A stretch of 64,000 nt of DNA. It comes from Mesorhizobium loti CJ3sym. GTDB lineage: Bacteria; Pseudomonadota; Alphaproteobacteria; Rhizobiales; Rhizobiaceae. Positions 1 to 8,428 of this stretch are shown one piece after another (position 1 is the stretch's first letter; each line of letters begins with the position of its first letter). The DNA is taken from NCBI RefSeq assembly GCF_000472785.1, contig NZ_AXAL01000008.1, forward strand, positions 1 to 64,000, in the 5' to 3' direction. The notes below the pieces were generated by a model that ran no database searches, had not been told where the DNA came from, and worked only from the letters and a program-made list of their open reading frames with translations. A program made the translations under genes and the position numbers.

Positions 1-183
1 GTAGATCGTCTTGTGGGGACCATACTCGCTGGGCGCGTCGCGCCACCGAAGGCCGTTCCTGATCACGAAGATGATGCCACTGACGATCCGCCGATCATCG
101 ACCCTGGGCACTCCGTGAGACAGCGGGAAATGCCGCTCGATCCGGCGCATCTGCGCCTCCGACAGCCAGATCAAATCACTCAT
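1..183 (-). CDS. IS5-family transposase, N-terminal part (cut by window edge)
   Basis: The reading frame starts with ATG at 183 and runs off the window, giving 61 residues. The opening MSDLIWLSEAQ, then VDDRRIVSGIIF and GLRWRDAP, is the familiar N-terminus of IS5-family (IS427-like) transposases, the part ahead of the DDE catalytic core. The catalytic residues lie outside the window, so it cannot be judged whether the element is intact. It is followed 75 bp upstream by what looks like the end of the element near 258. Confidence 0.85.
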   Translation of the reverse strand, partial: MSDLIWLSEAQMRRIERHFPLSHGVPRVDDRRIVSGIIFVIRNGLRWRDAPSEYGPHKTIY

Positions 184-258
184 TGCAGCGCCTCCTCGCA
201 CCGCCAATGAATCAGCCGTTTGCTGTCTCCGCAAGAACTTTAATAGGTCCTGACCCTA
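1..258 (-). mobile_element. Insertion sequence, IS5 family, left part outside window
   Basis: The transposase start at 183 is preceded by about 75 bp of non-coding DNA ending in TAGGTCCTGACCCTA (244-258), which resembles the terminal inverted repeat of IS5/IS427 elements. The other end is not visible, so the boundary is inferred from only one side. The element lies just beyond the stop codon of the DUF1194 gene and does not interrupt it. Confidence 0.55.
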
Positions 259-271
259 GTTGTCGCTGGGC

Positions 272-1066
272 CTACCGGTCGAGTTCCGGAAAATATGGGT
301 CCGACAGAAAACGCCTGTCGCGCTCCCCTTGCAGGCAGTCGATGGGCGCATCGGCGTCGACTGGCATGACCGTGGCCTTGTCCTGGATGCCGCTCACTTC
401 GAGGATCAGCTTGCGACGGATGGCCGTCGAAAATTCGGCAGCCGCGTAGATAGGCAGCACGAAAGAGCCCGGTCCGCCCGTCACACACTGCGCGTAATAC
501 TGGTCAAGATGCTTGAAGGTCGGCGAAGGGCTGATCAGGATCGGAAGACCGTTGATGACGATGCCCTTGGTAACAGCCGCATCACGCATGGCGGTGACCG
601 GCGGCCCGATATTGTTGGGACCATCGCCGGAAATGTCGATGACGCTGCGTTCGCCGGTGAAATCAGTCCTGTCGAACAGCCCGGCGCCGAAGCCAAGCGC
701 GGTGGAGATCGAGGTGCCGCGAAAGCTCCGGAACGGACGCGCCGCGACCTTGTCGGCGAAGCTGTTGGCGCTCTCGGCACTGTCGATGATCTGCCAGTTG
801 ATGACCGCGTCATCGCGCACCGTGCCGGCCCATTCGAAATAGGCGAGCGCGATGCGGCCCGTATTGCCGGACCGCACAGCCTGGATGAAGTCGGGATGCC
901 GCAGCGCCTCGACATAGCCGGCGCGTTGCAAGGCAAATTCCTTCTCGTCCATCGACAACGAGATATCGACCGCCAGCACCAGTTCGACGTCGACGGCCAA
1001 CGGCGCTGGTGGCGACGCGATCGGGTGTGCGCAGGCGAGACAGGCAAGCAGAAGAGCATCAAACAT
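272..1066 (-). CDS. DUF1194 protein, secreted, von Willebrand A-like
   Basis: A 264-residue protein. Residues 1-13 form a short hydrophobic signal peptide, so export to the periplasm is likely. From about residue 25 the sequence ELVLAVDISLSMDEKEF carries the DxSxS metal-binding motif of von Willebrand A domains, followed by RGTSISTAL and VIDISGDGPNN, which are typical of the DUF1194 family. The function of the family is not established; a metal-dependent adhesion or protein-interaction role is an inference from the fold. The coding region is complete although an insertion sequence ends only about 14 bp beyond its stop. Confidence 0.85.
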   Translation of the reverse strand: MFDALLLACLACAHPIASPPAPLAVDVELVLAVDISLSMDEKEFALQRAGYVEALRHPDFIQAVRSGNTGRIALAYFEWAGTVRDDAVINWQIIDSAESANSFADKVAARPFRSFRGTSISTALGFGAGLFDRTDFTGERSVIDISGDGPNNIGPPVTAMRDAAVTKGIVINGLPILISPSPTFKHLDQYYAQCVTGGPGSFVLPIYAAAEFSTAIRRKLILEVSGIQDKATVMPVDADAPIDCLQGERDRRFLSDPYFPELDR

Positions 1067-1160
1067 GGCCGGCGCCAGGGTTGTTTCTTCGCGAAATCTT
1101 CCATTGCGATCACGGCAAAATAAGGTTTTGCGCCAGTAACCAGGGAAAAGGGAAAACAGC

Positions 1161-2987
1161 CTACCTCTTGCGGCGCGCGGCAGCGGGCGGCGGATCGATG
1201 GCGCCAGCCCTGACGCGGGCGGGTTTCAGCGCCGGGGCAGCGGAATCCTTGACGATCGTCAGGCCGCGCGGAAAGAACTGATTGTTGTGCTGGCCGCGCC
1301 CGATGTTGATGATCGCGGCTCCCTTCAGATGCTTTTCCAGCAGTGCCAGCACGCGCCGCAGTGCCGGCCCGTCGAACGCATCCATGGCTTCATCGATGAT
1401 CACCCATTTCGGTTGCCGCAAGGCGAGCCTGGCCACGCCCAGCAAGCGCTGTTCGTCATCGCCCAACTCATGATCCCAGCGCCCGACACGGTCGAGCGAC
1501 GACGACAGCCGTTCCAGGCCAACCTCGGCAAGCACCGCCGAAATGTCGGCATCACTCGCAGGCGCATGCCCGTTCGCGTGATTGAGCACGTCACGCAACG
1601 TGCCGGCCGGCAAATACGGCACGCGCGGCACGAAGATGAGGGTTTCGCCCGCCGGCAGGCCAATCTTTCCGCTGCCCCAGGGCCACAGGCCGGCAATGGC
1701 GCGGAAGAACAGCGTCTTGCCGGCGCCCGGCTCGCCGGTGATCATCACCCGCTCGCCGGGATGGATCTCGACATGCGGATCCGCAACCTTGGTACAGCCT
1801 TCCGGTGAGGCGATTTCAAGGTTTTCGAACGTCAGACTGCCATTGGCGTTTTCCTCGAAGGCGATGCGCTTTTCCTTGTCGTGCAGCACATCGGTTTCAT
1901 CGAGCGCGATGCGGAAGTCGGCAACGCGCATCAGCGTGGCGCGCCAATCGGCGATGCTGCCGATGTTGTTGACGAACCAGCGCAAGGACGAGTGCACCTG
2001 GTTGAACGCACCGACCGCCATCATCAGCCCGCCAAAGCTGATATCGCCCGAGAAATAGACCGGCGACGCGACCAGGATGGGCGCCACGACCGTGATCCAG
2101 CCATAGGTATCGGTCACCCAGGACAGATTGATCTGGGCGGTGAAGATGCGCCGCATCGCGGCCAGTACCGTGCCGAGGTCGGTTTCGAGCCGCCGCTTGG
2201 CGTCGTCTTCGCCATGGTAGAGCGCAATAGCATCGACATTCTCGTTGACCCGCACCATGGAGGAGCGCAGCTCGGCTTCGCTGGTGTAGCGATCGCTGTT
2301 GAGCCTGATCAGCGGCCGCCCGACCAGCCAGCTCAGCCAGGAGGCGATGCCGGCATAGATGAATGCGGCCCACACCATGTAGCCCGGTATCGCCAGCGAC
2401 CAGCCGCCGATGTGGAACACGAAGCCCGACGACAATTCCCACAGCACGCCGACGAAGGAGACGAGCAGGATGAACGACTGCAGCAGGCCGACACCGAGAT
2501 CCGTCGACAGGTCCGAGAGATGCGCGGCATCCTGCGCCATGCGCTGGTCGGGGTTGACGCCGATGGCGCCGGCATTGGCCAGCCGGAAGGCGCGCGCCGG
2601 CCGCATCCACTGGTTGATCAGGTCCAGCGTCAGCGCCGCGCGCAGTTTCAGCCGAAACATCTGGTTGAGCCAGGTCTGGCCGATATTCAGCACCAGAAGC
2701 CCGCCGGCGATCATCGCAAAGACGAGGAGCTGGTGCAGGAAAGCCGCCATGTCGCGGCGCGCCAACGCATCGTAGAAGGGCTGGTTCCAGCTGTTGAGCA
2801 GGACCTGGCCGATCGATGTCGCGACAATGACGGCCATGATGCCGGCCGACGTCCACAGCAGCCATTTGCGGACCGGCGACCCCACCAGCGCCCGTTTGAT
2901 CGTCGCCACCTGATCACGCAGGCTGCTGGCTTCGACCGCCACGGCAGCTGGCTGAGCTGTGGCATTGCGGTCCGGTTGATCAGCCAT
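1161..2987 (-). CDS. SbmA/BacA-like ABC transporter, fused membrane and ATPase domains
   Basis: A 608-residue half-transporter. An N-terminal membrane domain of the SbmA/BacA-like type (about residues 35-340; several hydrophobic helices, with SWNQPFYDAL) is followed by an ATPase domain with Walker A GEPGAGKT and Walker B WVIIDEAMDAFD. The usual LSGGQ signature is replaced by LGDDEQ. Related proteins (YddA, and BclA of Bradyrhizobium) move peptides, cobalamin or bleomycin-like compounds across the inner membrane, and BacA-type proteins matter for surviving plant peptides in nodules. The substrate here is unknown. It stands alone between the DUF1194 and methyltransferase genes. Confidence 0.85.
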   Translation of the reverse strand: MADQPDRNATAQPAAVAVEASSLRDQVATIKRALVGSPVRKWLLWTSAGIMAVIVATSIGQVLLNSWNQPFYDALARRDMAAFLHQLLVFAMIAGGLLVLNIGQTWLNQMFRLKLRAALTLDLINQWMRPARAFRLANAGAIGVNPDQRMAQDAAHLSDLSTDLGVGLLQSFILLVSFVGVLWELSSGFVFHIGGWSLAIPGYMVWAAFIYAGIASWLSWLVGRPLIRLNSDRYTSEAELRSSMVRVNENVDAIALYHGEDDAKRRLETDLGTVLAAMRRIFTAQINLSWVTDTYGWITVVAPILVASPVYFSGDISFGGLMMAVGAFNQVHSSLRWFVNNIGSIADWRATLMRVADFRIALDETDVLHDKEKRIAFEENANGSLTFENLEIASPEGCTKVADPHVEIHPGERVMITGEPGAGKTLFFRAIAGLWPWGSGKIGLPAGETLIFVPRVPYLPAGTLRDVLNHANGHAPASDADISAVLAEVGLERLSSSLDRVGRWDHELGDDEQRLLGVARLALRQPKWVIIDEAMDAFDGPALRRVLALLEKHLKGAAIINIGRGQHNNQFFPRGLTIVKDSAAPALKPARVRAGAIDPPPAAARRKR

Positions 2988-3123
2988 AACCTGGGTCCTT
3001 GCGTTCAGTAGCGGTGCTGAAACCGGGTGGAGAGACTTGAAGGCATCCGTCGTTCAAATGGACTTGGAAGCGCTTGCGACAGATAGGTTGGAAAACGCCG
3101 CGCAACACCAGTTTTCACCATGA

Positions 3124-3912
3124 TCACGAAGGTATCACCTGGCGAGTGGCAGCCGCCGCGCTGCCGGCCTCGGTGAGGCGGCCGAGCCGCGTCGCACCGT
3201 GCGGCGACAGCACCGGCACGAAGACACGGCGCGACGCACGCTGGGCCACCGGCACGCCCTGATAGAGCCGCTTCTGCGCCTCGACGACGATGACGCCGGA
3301 AAAGATCGGCCACAGCCGCCGGCCGGCGCGCTCCAGCACATTGTGGAAGCGCATCATGAAGCGCCGCCGCGATGGCGGGAAGAACAGCGCATCCGACCAG
3401 GACGCCGGCGTGAAATTCGCCTCGCGCAGCAATTCGGTGAGCTGGCCTCGCGAAAAAGGCCGGCCATTGCCGAACGGCGTGTGCTCGAAGCGCGCCCAGA
3501 CACCGCGCCGGTTGGGCACGACAATGACGACGCGCCCCGCAGGCGACAGCACCCGCCAGATCTCGTTCAGCGTCTCGCGCGGATTTTCGACATGTTCGAG
3601 CGAATGGACGAGCAGCATGCGGTCGATGCAGGAATCGACCAAAGGCAGTTCCTCGTCGAAGACCAGCGCCGTCGCCGTCGGCCCCGTCGCCGGCCAGACG
3701 ACCGCGCCCTGCGTCGCCGGCATGAAGGCAAACACCCGCTCGGCATCGGTGCCAAAGCGCTCCAGCCAGGGCAAGGTGTAGCCGAGACCGACCAGCCGCT
3801 CGTTGGGAACAGTGGCCCAGATCGACGACAGCGCCATGGTGATCGAACGCTCGGCGAACCGGCCGAGCGTTGTCGAATAGAAGGAACGAAGGTCAACGAT
3901 GTCGGAATGCAT
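3124..3912 (-). CDS. SAM-dependent methyltransferase, class I
   Basis: A 262-residue protein from the ATG at 3912 ([12 protein letters not shown]); an upstream ATG at 4098 would add a low-complexity leader translated from the repeat region and is unlikely. The segment [12 protein letters not shown] followed by [19 protein letters not shown] is the post-motif II/III region of class I methyltransferases (Methyltransf_11 type). The substrate cannot be read from sequence. It is divergent from glyoxalase II, and this pairing is common in rhizobial genomes as far as I recall. Confidence 0.85.
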   Translation of the reverse strand: MHSDIVDLRSFYSTTLGRFAERSITMALSSIWATVPNERLVGLGYTLPWLERFGTDAERVFAFMPATQGAVVWPATGPTATALVFDEELPLVDSCIDRMLLVHSLEHVENPRETLNEIWRVLSPAGRVVIVVPNRRGVWARFEHTPFGNGRPFSRGQLTELLREANFTPASWSDALFFPPSRRRFMMRFHNVLERAGRRLWPIFSGVIVVEAQKRLYQGVPVAQRASRRVFVPVLSPHGATRLGRLTEAGSAAAATRQVIPS

Positions 3913-3991
3913 GGGAGGGATGTAGCCGTGATATCGGCCGGATTCAACAAAGGCACCTGGATGTGACCGACTTTGCAGGGGTGGCATTCGC

Positions 3992-4054
3992 CATCTCCCG
4001 AGTGACATTTGGCATCTCCGGGAGTGACCCTTGTCATCTCCGGGATGACATCCG
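3992..4054. repeat. Three 21-22 bp direct repeats upstream of gloB
   Basis: The core CATCTCC(G/C)GGAGTGAC recurs at 3992, 4013 and 4035, the third copy slightly divergent. The core is itself close to a palindrome (CTCCGGGAG). It lies in the 185 bp between the divergent methyltransferase and glyoxalase II genes, so it may be a regulator-binding array, but it could also be a slippage repeat. Confidence 0.6.
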
Positions 4055-4097
4055 CGCTTTGGCGCCTTATGTCTGCGGCGACAAATGGAGAGATGCA

Positions 4098-4865
4098 ATG
4101 GCGGTCGAAATCGAACAGTTCATGTGCCGCAGCGATAATTTCGGCGTGCTGGTGCATGACCCCAAAAGCGGCCAGACCGCGATCATCGACGCGCCCGAAG
4201 AAGCGCCGATCCTGGCTGCGGTCAAGCGCACCGGCTGGACGCCGACGATGATCCTGACCACGCACCACCATCTCGACCATGTCGAAGCCAATCTGGCGCT
4301 GAAGGAGCGCTTCAAGCTGCGCATCATCGGCCCTGAAGCGGAAAAGGCCAAGATCCCAGGCATCGACGAAACCGTTGAAGACGGTTCCGTGCTTCATCTC
4401 GGCGAGGAGCGGATCGAGGTGATCGCAACCCCCGGCCACACCGCCGGCCATGTCTCCTACCATCTGCCGGCATCGAAGGTCGCCTTCACCGCCGACACGC
4501 TGTTTGCGCTGGGATGCGGGCGGCTGTTCGAATGCAAGCCGCCGGTGATGTACGAATCGCTAAAGAAACTGGCCGCCCTTCCCGCCGCGACGACAATCTA
4601 TTGCGGCCACGAATACACGGTTGCCAACGCCCGTTTCGCGCTGACCGTCGACCCGACCAATTCGGCACTGAAGGAGCGCGCCGCCAGGATCGAGGCGCTG
4701 CGACTCAACAACAAGCCGACGCTGCCGACGACGATCGGCGAGGAATTGTCGACCAATCCTTTCCTGCGTTGGCACGATCCGGCGATCCGCAAGCATCTCG
4801 GACTGGAGAAAGCATCGGATGCCGAAGTCTTCGCCGAAATCCGCAAACGCAAGGACAATTTCTGA
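4098..4865 (+). CDS. gloB: Hydroxyacylglutathione hydrolase (glyoxalase II)
   Basis: A 255-residue protein, the normal glyoxalase II length. It hydrolyses S-D-lactoylglutathione to D-lactate and glutathione, the second step of methylglyoxal detoxification in the cytoplasm. The metal-binding motif [10 protein letters not shown] fits THxHxDH, and the further ligands appear in [15 protein letters not shown] and YCGHEYT; the C-terminal substrate-binding region ends KRKDNF. The start MAVEIEQF at 4098 has a GGAG box at 4087-4090. The cupin gene follows after 19 bp, so the two are probably cotranscribed. Confidence 0.95.
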   Translation: MAVEIEQFMCRSDNFGVLVHDPKSGQTAIIDAPEEAPILAAVKRTGWTPTMILTTHHHLDHVEANLALKERFKLRIIGPEAEKAKIPGIDETVEDGSVLHLGEERIEVIATPGHTAGHVSYHLPASKVAFTADTLFALGCGRLFECKPPVMYESLKKLAALPAATTIYCGHEYTVANARFALTVDPTNSALKERAARIEALRLNNKPTLPTTIGEELSTNPFLRWHDPAIRKHLGLEKASDAEVFAEIRKRKDNF

Positions 4866-4884
4866 ACCGGGGATTTCGCAGACC

Positions 4885-5325
4885 ATGACCAGCTCCGCGG
4901 AAATCATCGCGACACTCGCACTGAAACCGCATCCGGAAGGCGGCTGGTACGCCGAGACTTTTCGCGATGGCGCCGGTGGCGCGCGCGGCCATTCGACGGC
5001 GATCTATTTTCTGCTGGAAGAGCACCAGGTTTCGGCATGGCATCGGGTCAAGGACGCCGCCGAGGTCTGGCATTTCCATGCCGGCGCGCCGCTGGCGCTG
5101 TCGATGTGGGAGGAAGGCGCAGCCATGATCGAGCAGGTGCTCGGCATCGAGTTCGCGGCGGGTCAACGGCCGCAGATCGTCGTGCCGGCGGGCTGGTGGC
5201 AATCGGCGCGCAGCCTGGGCGAATGGACGCTGGTCGGCTGCACCGTCGCGCCGGGGTTTGATTTCGCCGCCTTCGAACTGGCTGCACCGGGCTGGAACCC
5301 TACCCCAGCAGGAATCCCAAGGTGA
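4885..5325 (+). CDS. Cupin protein of the DUF985 family
   Basis: A 146-residue protein starting MTSSAEIIATL at 4885. Motifs LKPHPEGGWYAETFRD, STAIYFLLEEHQVSAWH and EVWHFHAGAPL, then the tail segment VPAGWWQSARSLGEWTLVGCTVAPGF in parts, match the DUF985 / YML079w-type cupins, small beta-barrel proteins of unknown ligand and activity. It follows gloB at 19 bp and its last 26 bp overlap the convergent YhhN gene. Confidence 0.88.
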   Translation: MTSSAEIIATLALKPHPEGGWYAETFRDGAGGARGHSTAIYFLLEEHQVSAWHRVKDAAEVWHFHAGAPLALSMWEEGAAMIEQVLGIEFAAGQRPQIVVPAGWWQSARSLGEWTLVGCTVAPGFDFAAFELAAPGWNPTPAGIPR

Positions 5326-5974
5326 TCGCCATCTGGGCGGCGTAATACAGTACCCAGACGGCCAAACGCATCCAAGCGTGATGCGGTGAAATGGCCGCGA
5401 CCAGAAACTTCTCCGTGGCGAGCAGCCCGTCCGAGGCCATGAACAGCACGGCGCCGCCGATCACCCAGGCGCTGCTCGTCGTCAGCGCCGACAGGCCCAT
5501 CGCCAGGATCGCGACGACGTAGATAGCGATCGGGACCCGCAGGCCAGGGCCGACACGGCGCCAGAGCGCGGCCAGCATGACGATCACGAACACCGCCAGC
5601 GCCAGCGCGATCGCGCCGCGCCAGGGCTCGGCGCCAAGCAGTGCCAATCTGCCACCACTGCGCAGGAACAGCGCGATGTAGACGATGTGGGCGGCGAGAA
5701 AACTGGCCAGCCCGCCGAGAAACACCTTGTCGCCGTCACGTGACAGGAAGGCGTCGCCAATGGCGCTGAGCGCGAGGGCCACGACCAGCAGCAGCGGGCC
5801 GCCCTGCAGCCCCGCCAGCACGGCAAGCATGGCGACCGACAGTGTCTTTGCCGCTGAGCGAGCGAGGCTCGGCGGCATGCCAAGCGTGAAGGCGTAAATC
5901 ACAGCCGCCGCCAGCGAGAAGATCAGCGTTGCATTGGCATTGGCGTCGATGCCGCCGGCAAACGGCATCGTCAT
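5300..5974 (-). CDS. YhhN family membrane protein (lysoplasmalogenase-like)
   Basis: A 224-residue inner-membrane protein with about eight hydrophobic helices. The motif LSAIGDAFLSR, then GLASFLAAHIVYIALF and AVLFMASDGLLATEKF, matches the YhhN/TMEM86 family, whose eukaryotic member cleaves lysoplasmalogen; the bacterial role is not settled. The start at 5974 overlaps the stop of the EamA transporter gene by 4 bp (ATGA), so the two are translationally coupled. Confidence 0.9.
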   Translation of the reverse strand: MTMPFAGGIDANANATLIFSLAAAVIYAFTLGMPPSLARSAAKTLSVAMLAVLAGLQGGPLLLVVALALSAIGDAFLSRDGDKVFLGGLASFLAAHIVYIALFLRSGGRLALLGAEPWRGAIALALAVFVIVMLAALWRRVGPGLRVPIAIYVVAILAMGLSALTTSSAWVIGGAVLFMASDGLLATEKFLVAAISPHHAWMRLAVWVLYYAAQMAITLGFLLG

Positions 5975-6885
5975 GCCCCAGCTCCGCTTTCGGATGCCCC
6001 AGCTCCACTTTCGGCAGATGCCGGCTTGCGCTGGAACAGCGATTTTGCCGCCAGGGCAGCACCACCGGTGATGAGCACGCAGGCAGCAAGGATGCGCAGC
6101 GACGGCTCGGCCACACCGGCCGCGATCAGCACCAGAGTCGACAAAAGCGGCGCCGCATAGCTTGCCGCGCCCAGCACCTGGATGTTGCCGCGTTTGACGC
6201 CGATGTCCCAGGCATAGAAGGCCGCACCCACCGGCATCAGGCCAAGGCCGAGCACGGCCAGCCACTGGCCGGCACCGTCCGGCAACACGGTCTGTTCCAG
6301 CGCCAGATGGCAGATGAGCGACAGCACCGCTGTTGCCGCGCAGAACCAGGTGACGATGCTCGTCGGCACCGAAGGAAAGCGTCGCGATAGAAGCGAATAG
6401 GACGACCACAGTACGGCGCAGACGGCGGCCATGGCATAGCCGAACGTATAGCGCGCGTCGAAGGCTAGGCCGCCGCCCTTGGTGACGATCAGCACGGTGC
6501 CGGCAAGGCCAAGCAACGCACCAACGACATGGTTCCACGCCAGTTTTTCACCCGGCATCAGCGCCGAGCCGAGCACGATCAGCAGCGGCCAGAGATAAGC
6601 GATCAGGCTAGCCTCGACCGCCGGCGCGTTGCGCAGCGCGGTGAAATAGAAAAAGTGGTAACCGAACAGGCCGGCAATGCCGATCACCCAGACCTGGGAT
6701 GGAATCTTCTGGCTCCTGCCGGCGGCCGGCATGAACAGCCGTGCGAGCAGCCCGACCCCGGTGCCGATCGAAAAGGTGATTGCCGACAACAGGAACGGCG
6801 GCACTTTGCCGGATGCATCCGTGAGCAGCGCCAGAAGCGCCCACATGGCGACCGCCGAAAAGCCGATCAGTGTTGCGCGCGCCAT
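5971..6885 (-). CDS. EamA/DMT-superfamily exporter, YddG-like
   Basis: A 304-residue protein with ten predicted membrane helices and the two EamA repeats. YLWPLLIVLGSAL, VGALLGLAGTVLIVTKGG and the helix ending ACVLITGGAALAAKSL are typical of drug/metabolite transporters; the overall sequence is closest to aromatic amino acid exporter YddG as far as can be judged by eye. A GGGAG box precedes ATG 6885. The last residues ASESGAGASESGAGA are a duplicated 7-residue unit. It is coupled to the YhhN gene downstream. Confidence 0.88.
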   Translation of the reverse strand: MARATLIGFSAVAMWALLALLTDASGKVPPFLLSAITFSIGTGVGLLARLFMPAAGRSQKIPSQVWVIGIAGLFGYHFFYFTALRNAPAVEASLIAYLWPLLIVLGSALMPGEKLAWNHVVGALLGLAGTVLIVTKGGGLAFDARYTFGYAMAAVCAVLWSSYSLLSRRFPSVPTSIVTWFCAATAVLSLICHLALEQTVLPDGAGQWLAVLGLGLMPVGAAFYAWDIGVKRGNIQVLGAASYAAPLLSTLVLIAAGVAEPSLRILAACVLITGGAALAAKSLFQRKPASAESGAGASESGAGA

Positions 6886-6928
6886 TTTTTCTCCCGTGGC
6901 GCGCCCTCCTCTGTCTTCAGTGGCGTGC

Positions 6929-7717
6929 CTATTGTACCGCTTCGAAACGCCCGGCGCTGATGGTCAAGGTGCCGATCTGCGTTCCGACCGTCGCGTGGAT
7001 CGGCGCATATACGCCGGTTTGGCCGAGCGGTGCAAACGTCACCATCATGCGGCTCTTGTTCTTGAGATAGTTGAGCGCCTTGCGCCCCTTGCGATAACCC
7101 GCCACCGGCTCGAAGCCCATCCGGCAAGTGATGGTGTCGCCCTTGTAGCCCGGCACCGATATCGTGCCTTTCGAATCATAGGTCAGCGTCAGATCGGCGC
7201 GCATCTCGCCATCATAGAATTTCACCGTGCGGCCGCAGACCTGGTCCAGACTGTCGGCGTGGATGACGGTAGCCGCCATCGGATCGAGCACCGCCGCCAG
7301 GTCGCTGGCACCCATCGGCACCCAGTTGCTGGGGTCGCGCTTGCCCGGGGCGGGGATGACTTGCGTCGAGGTCACCGCGCCATTGGTAAAGCGGATGTCG
7401 ATCGAGGACGCCTTCTTGCCGGAGGTGTAATCGGCGCGGAACGCCTGCGGCACCAGCTTCTTGCCGGAAATCGTGCCCTTGGATGAAATCGTGCCCCGTG
7501 TGTCGTCGAACAGCTTGGCGAGGCCCGCTGATTTGACAGTACCGTCGATCAAGTAGGCGCCGTTCTCGTAATGGCTCGCGAAGGTCGATCTCGCGATCGA
7601 GAGGCCAAGGAACGACACCGTGTATTCGCCCTTAAAGGACTGCGGTGAGGCCGCCGATGCGGCGGACGGCAAGGCGATGGCAAGCGCGGCAACGAGCGCG
7701 TGAGACAAACGAGGCAT
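6929..7717 (-). CDS. DUF3108 protein, secreted
   Basis: A 262-residue protein with a clear signal peptide (MPRLSHALVAALAIALPSAASA), hence periplasmic or outer-membrane associated. The mature part begins SFKGEYTVSFLGLSIARS and contains YDSKGTISVPGY and MTCRMGFEPVAGYRKG-like segments, which place it in DUF3108, a beta-rich family of unknown function. ATG 7717 is chosen because it gives the signal peptide; longer forms would lack one. It is divergent from rpmB. Confidence 0.88.
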   Translation of the reverse strand: MPRLSHALVAALAIALPSAASAASPQSFKGEYTVSFLGLSIARSTFASHYENGAYLIDGTVKSAGLAKLFDDTRGTISSKGTISGKKLVPQAFRADYTSGKKASSIDIRFTNGAVTSTQVIPAPGKRDPSNWVPMGASDLAAVLDPMAATVIHADSLDQVCGRTVKFYDGEMRADLTLTYDSKGTISVPGYKGDTITCRMGFEPVAGYRKGRKALNYLKNKSRMMVTFAPLGQTGVYAPIHATVGTQIGTLTISAGRFEAVQ

Positions 7718-7848
7718 GGCGGGATCGGATCCTTGATTTTTCGGCCGGAGGCGGGCGACTCCGGTCTGGCGTGTCCCTATAAGACCGCTTATAGGATGAA
7801 ATCCGGCCTTAATATGAAATCCCGGGCGCTTCCGTGGGCAAGCTGGAG

Positions 7849-7877
7849 CTTGACGCCCCGGCGAAATGCAACTATGG
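7849..7877 (+). promoter_or_regulatory. Predicted housekeeping promoter of rpmB
   Basis: CTTGAC at 7849-7854 and CTATGG at 7872-7877 are separated by 17 bp, close to the alphaproteobacterial consensus CTTGAC-N17-CTATAT. It gives a leader of roughly 90 nt before the rpmB start. Confidence 0.5.
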
Positions 7878-7976
7878 AACGCCAACTTTTCCATAAGGCC
7901 GCCTGACCAGAACCGCGCGCCACCCGGCGTGGGCACAAAGGTTTGGCAGGTCTCGAAAGAACTGAAGGTTAGAACC

Positions 7977-8273
7977 ATGTCCCGCACCTGCGAACTCACT
8001 GCCAAGGCAGTTATGACCGGCAACAATGTGAGCCACGCCAACAACAAGACCAAGCGCCGCTTCCTGCCGAACCTCGTCAATGTGACGCTGATTTCGGAAG
8101 CGCTGAACCAGAATGTGCGCCTGCGCATCTCGGCCAACGCGCTGCGTTCGGTCGAACATCGCGGCGGTCTCGACGCTTTCCTGGCCAAGGCCGACATCAA
8201 GGAACTGTCGCAGCGCGCGCGTCTGCTGAAGAAGCAGATCGCCAAGAAGCTGGCCGAACAGGTCGCTGCCTAA
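7977..8273 (+). CDS. rpmB: 50S ribosomal protein L28
   Basis: A 98-residue protein beginning [20 protein letters not shown], with the conserved [12 protein letters not shown] segment and the alpha-helical tail characteristic of alphaproteobacterial L28. It is a structural component of the large ribosomal subunit. The single-gene layout with its own promoter and a hairpin-rich 3' region is usual. Upstream in-frame codons exist but lack conserved sequence. Confidence 0.97.
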   Translation: MSRTCELTAKAVMTGNNVSHANNKTKRRFLPNLVNVTLISEALNQNVRLRISANALRSVEHRGGLDAFLAKADIKELSQRARLLKKQIAKKLAEQVAA

Positions 8274-8301
8274 TACCTGACAAGGCGGGGGAAGACCGCC
8301 C

Positions 8302-8342
8302 GGCCGACCTCTTGTTGGCCCCTGGCTAACCTCTTGTCGGCC
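8302..8342 (+). terminator. Hairpin region after rpmB
   Basis: GGCCGAC at 8302-8308 pairs with GTCGGCC at 8336-8342, and the flanks contain a direct repeat ACCTCTTGT. A second small hairpin (GGCGG/CCGCC) lies just before. There is no T-run, so this may slow or protect the rpmB transcript rather than act as a strict intrinsic terminator. Confidence 0.4.
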
Positions 8343-8345
8343 TGA

Positions 8346-8385
8346 GGCATCGGATAGAAGCCGCAAGGTTCGACAATCCGATGCC
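8346..8385 (+). other. Perfect 10-bp inverted repeat ahead of the VUT gene
   Basis: GGCATCGGAT at 8346-8355 is repeated as ATCCGATGCC at 8376-8385 with a 20-nt loop. It sits in the 180 bp between rpmB and the YhhQ gene, 43 bp before the riboswitch candidate. Its role is unclear: stable leader hairpin, transcript-end structure or protein-binding site. Confidence 0.55.
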
Positions 8386-8428
8386 CCAAATACGAAGCGA
8401 GCACCGGCCCGATGGGCATGATGCTCCG

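Noticed and set aside
260-1123. Long plus-strand open frame opposite the DUF1194 gene
   Set aside because: Arg/Asp-rich sequence without motifs; it is the antisense reading of a clear signal-peptide and VWA protein.
1881-3011. 376-codon plus-strand frame opposite the ABC exporter
   Set aside because: Typical high-GC antisense frame, rich in Arg, Gln, Asp and His; the other strand carries intact ATPase motifs.
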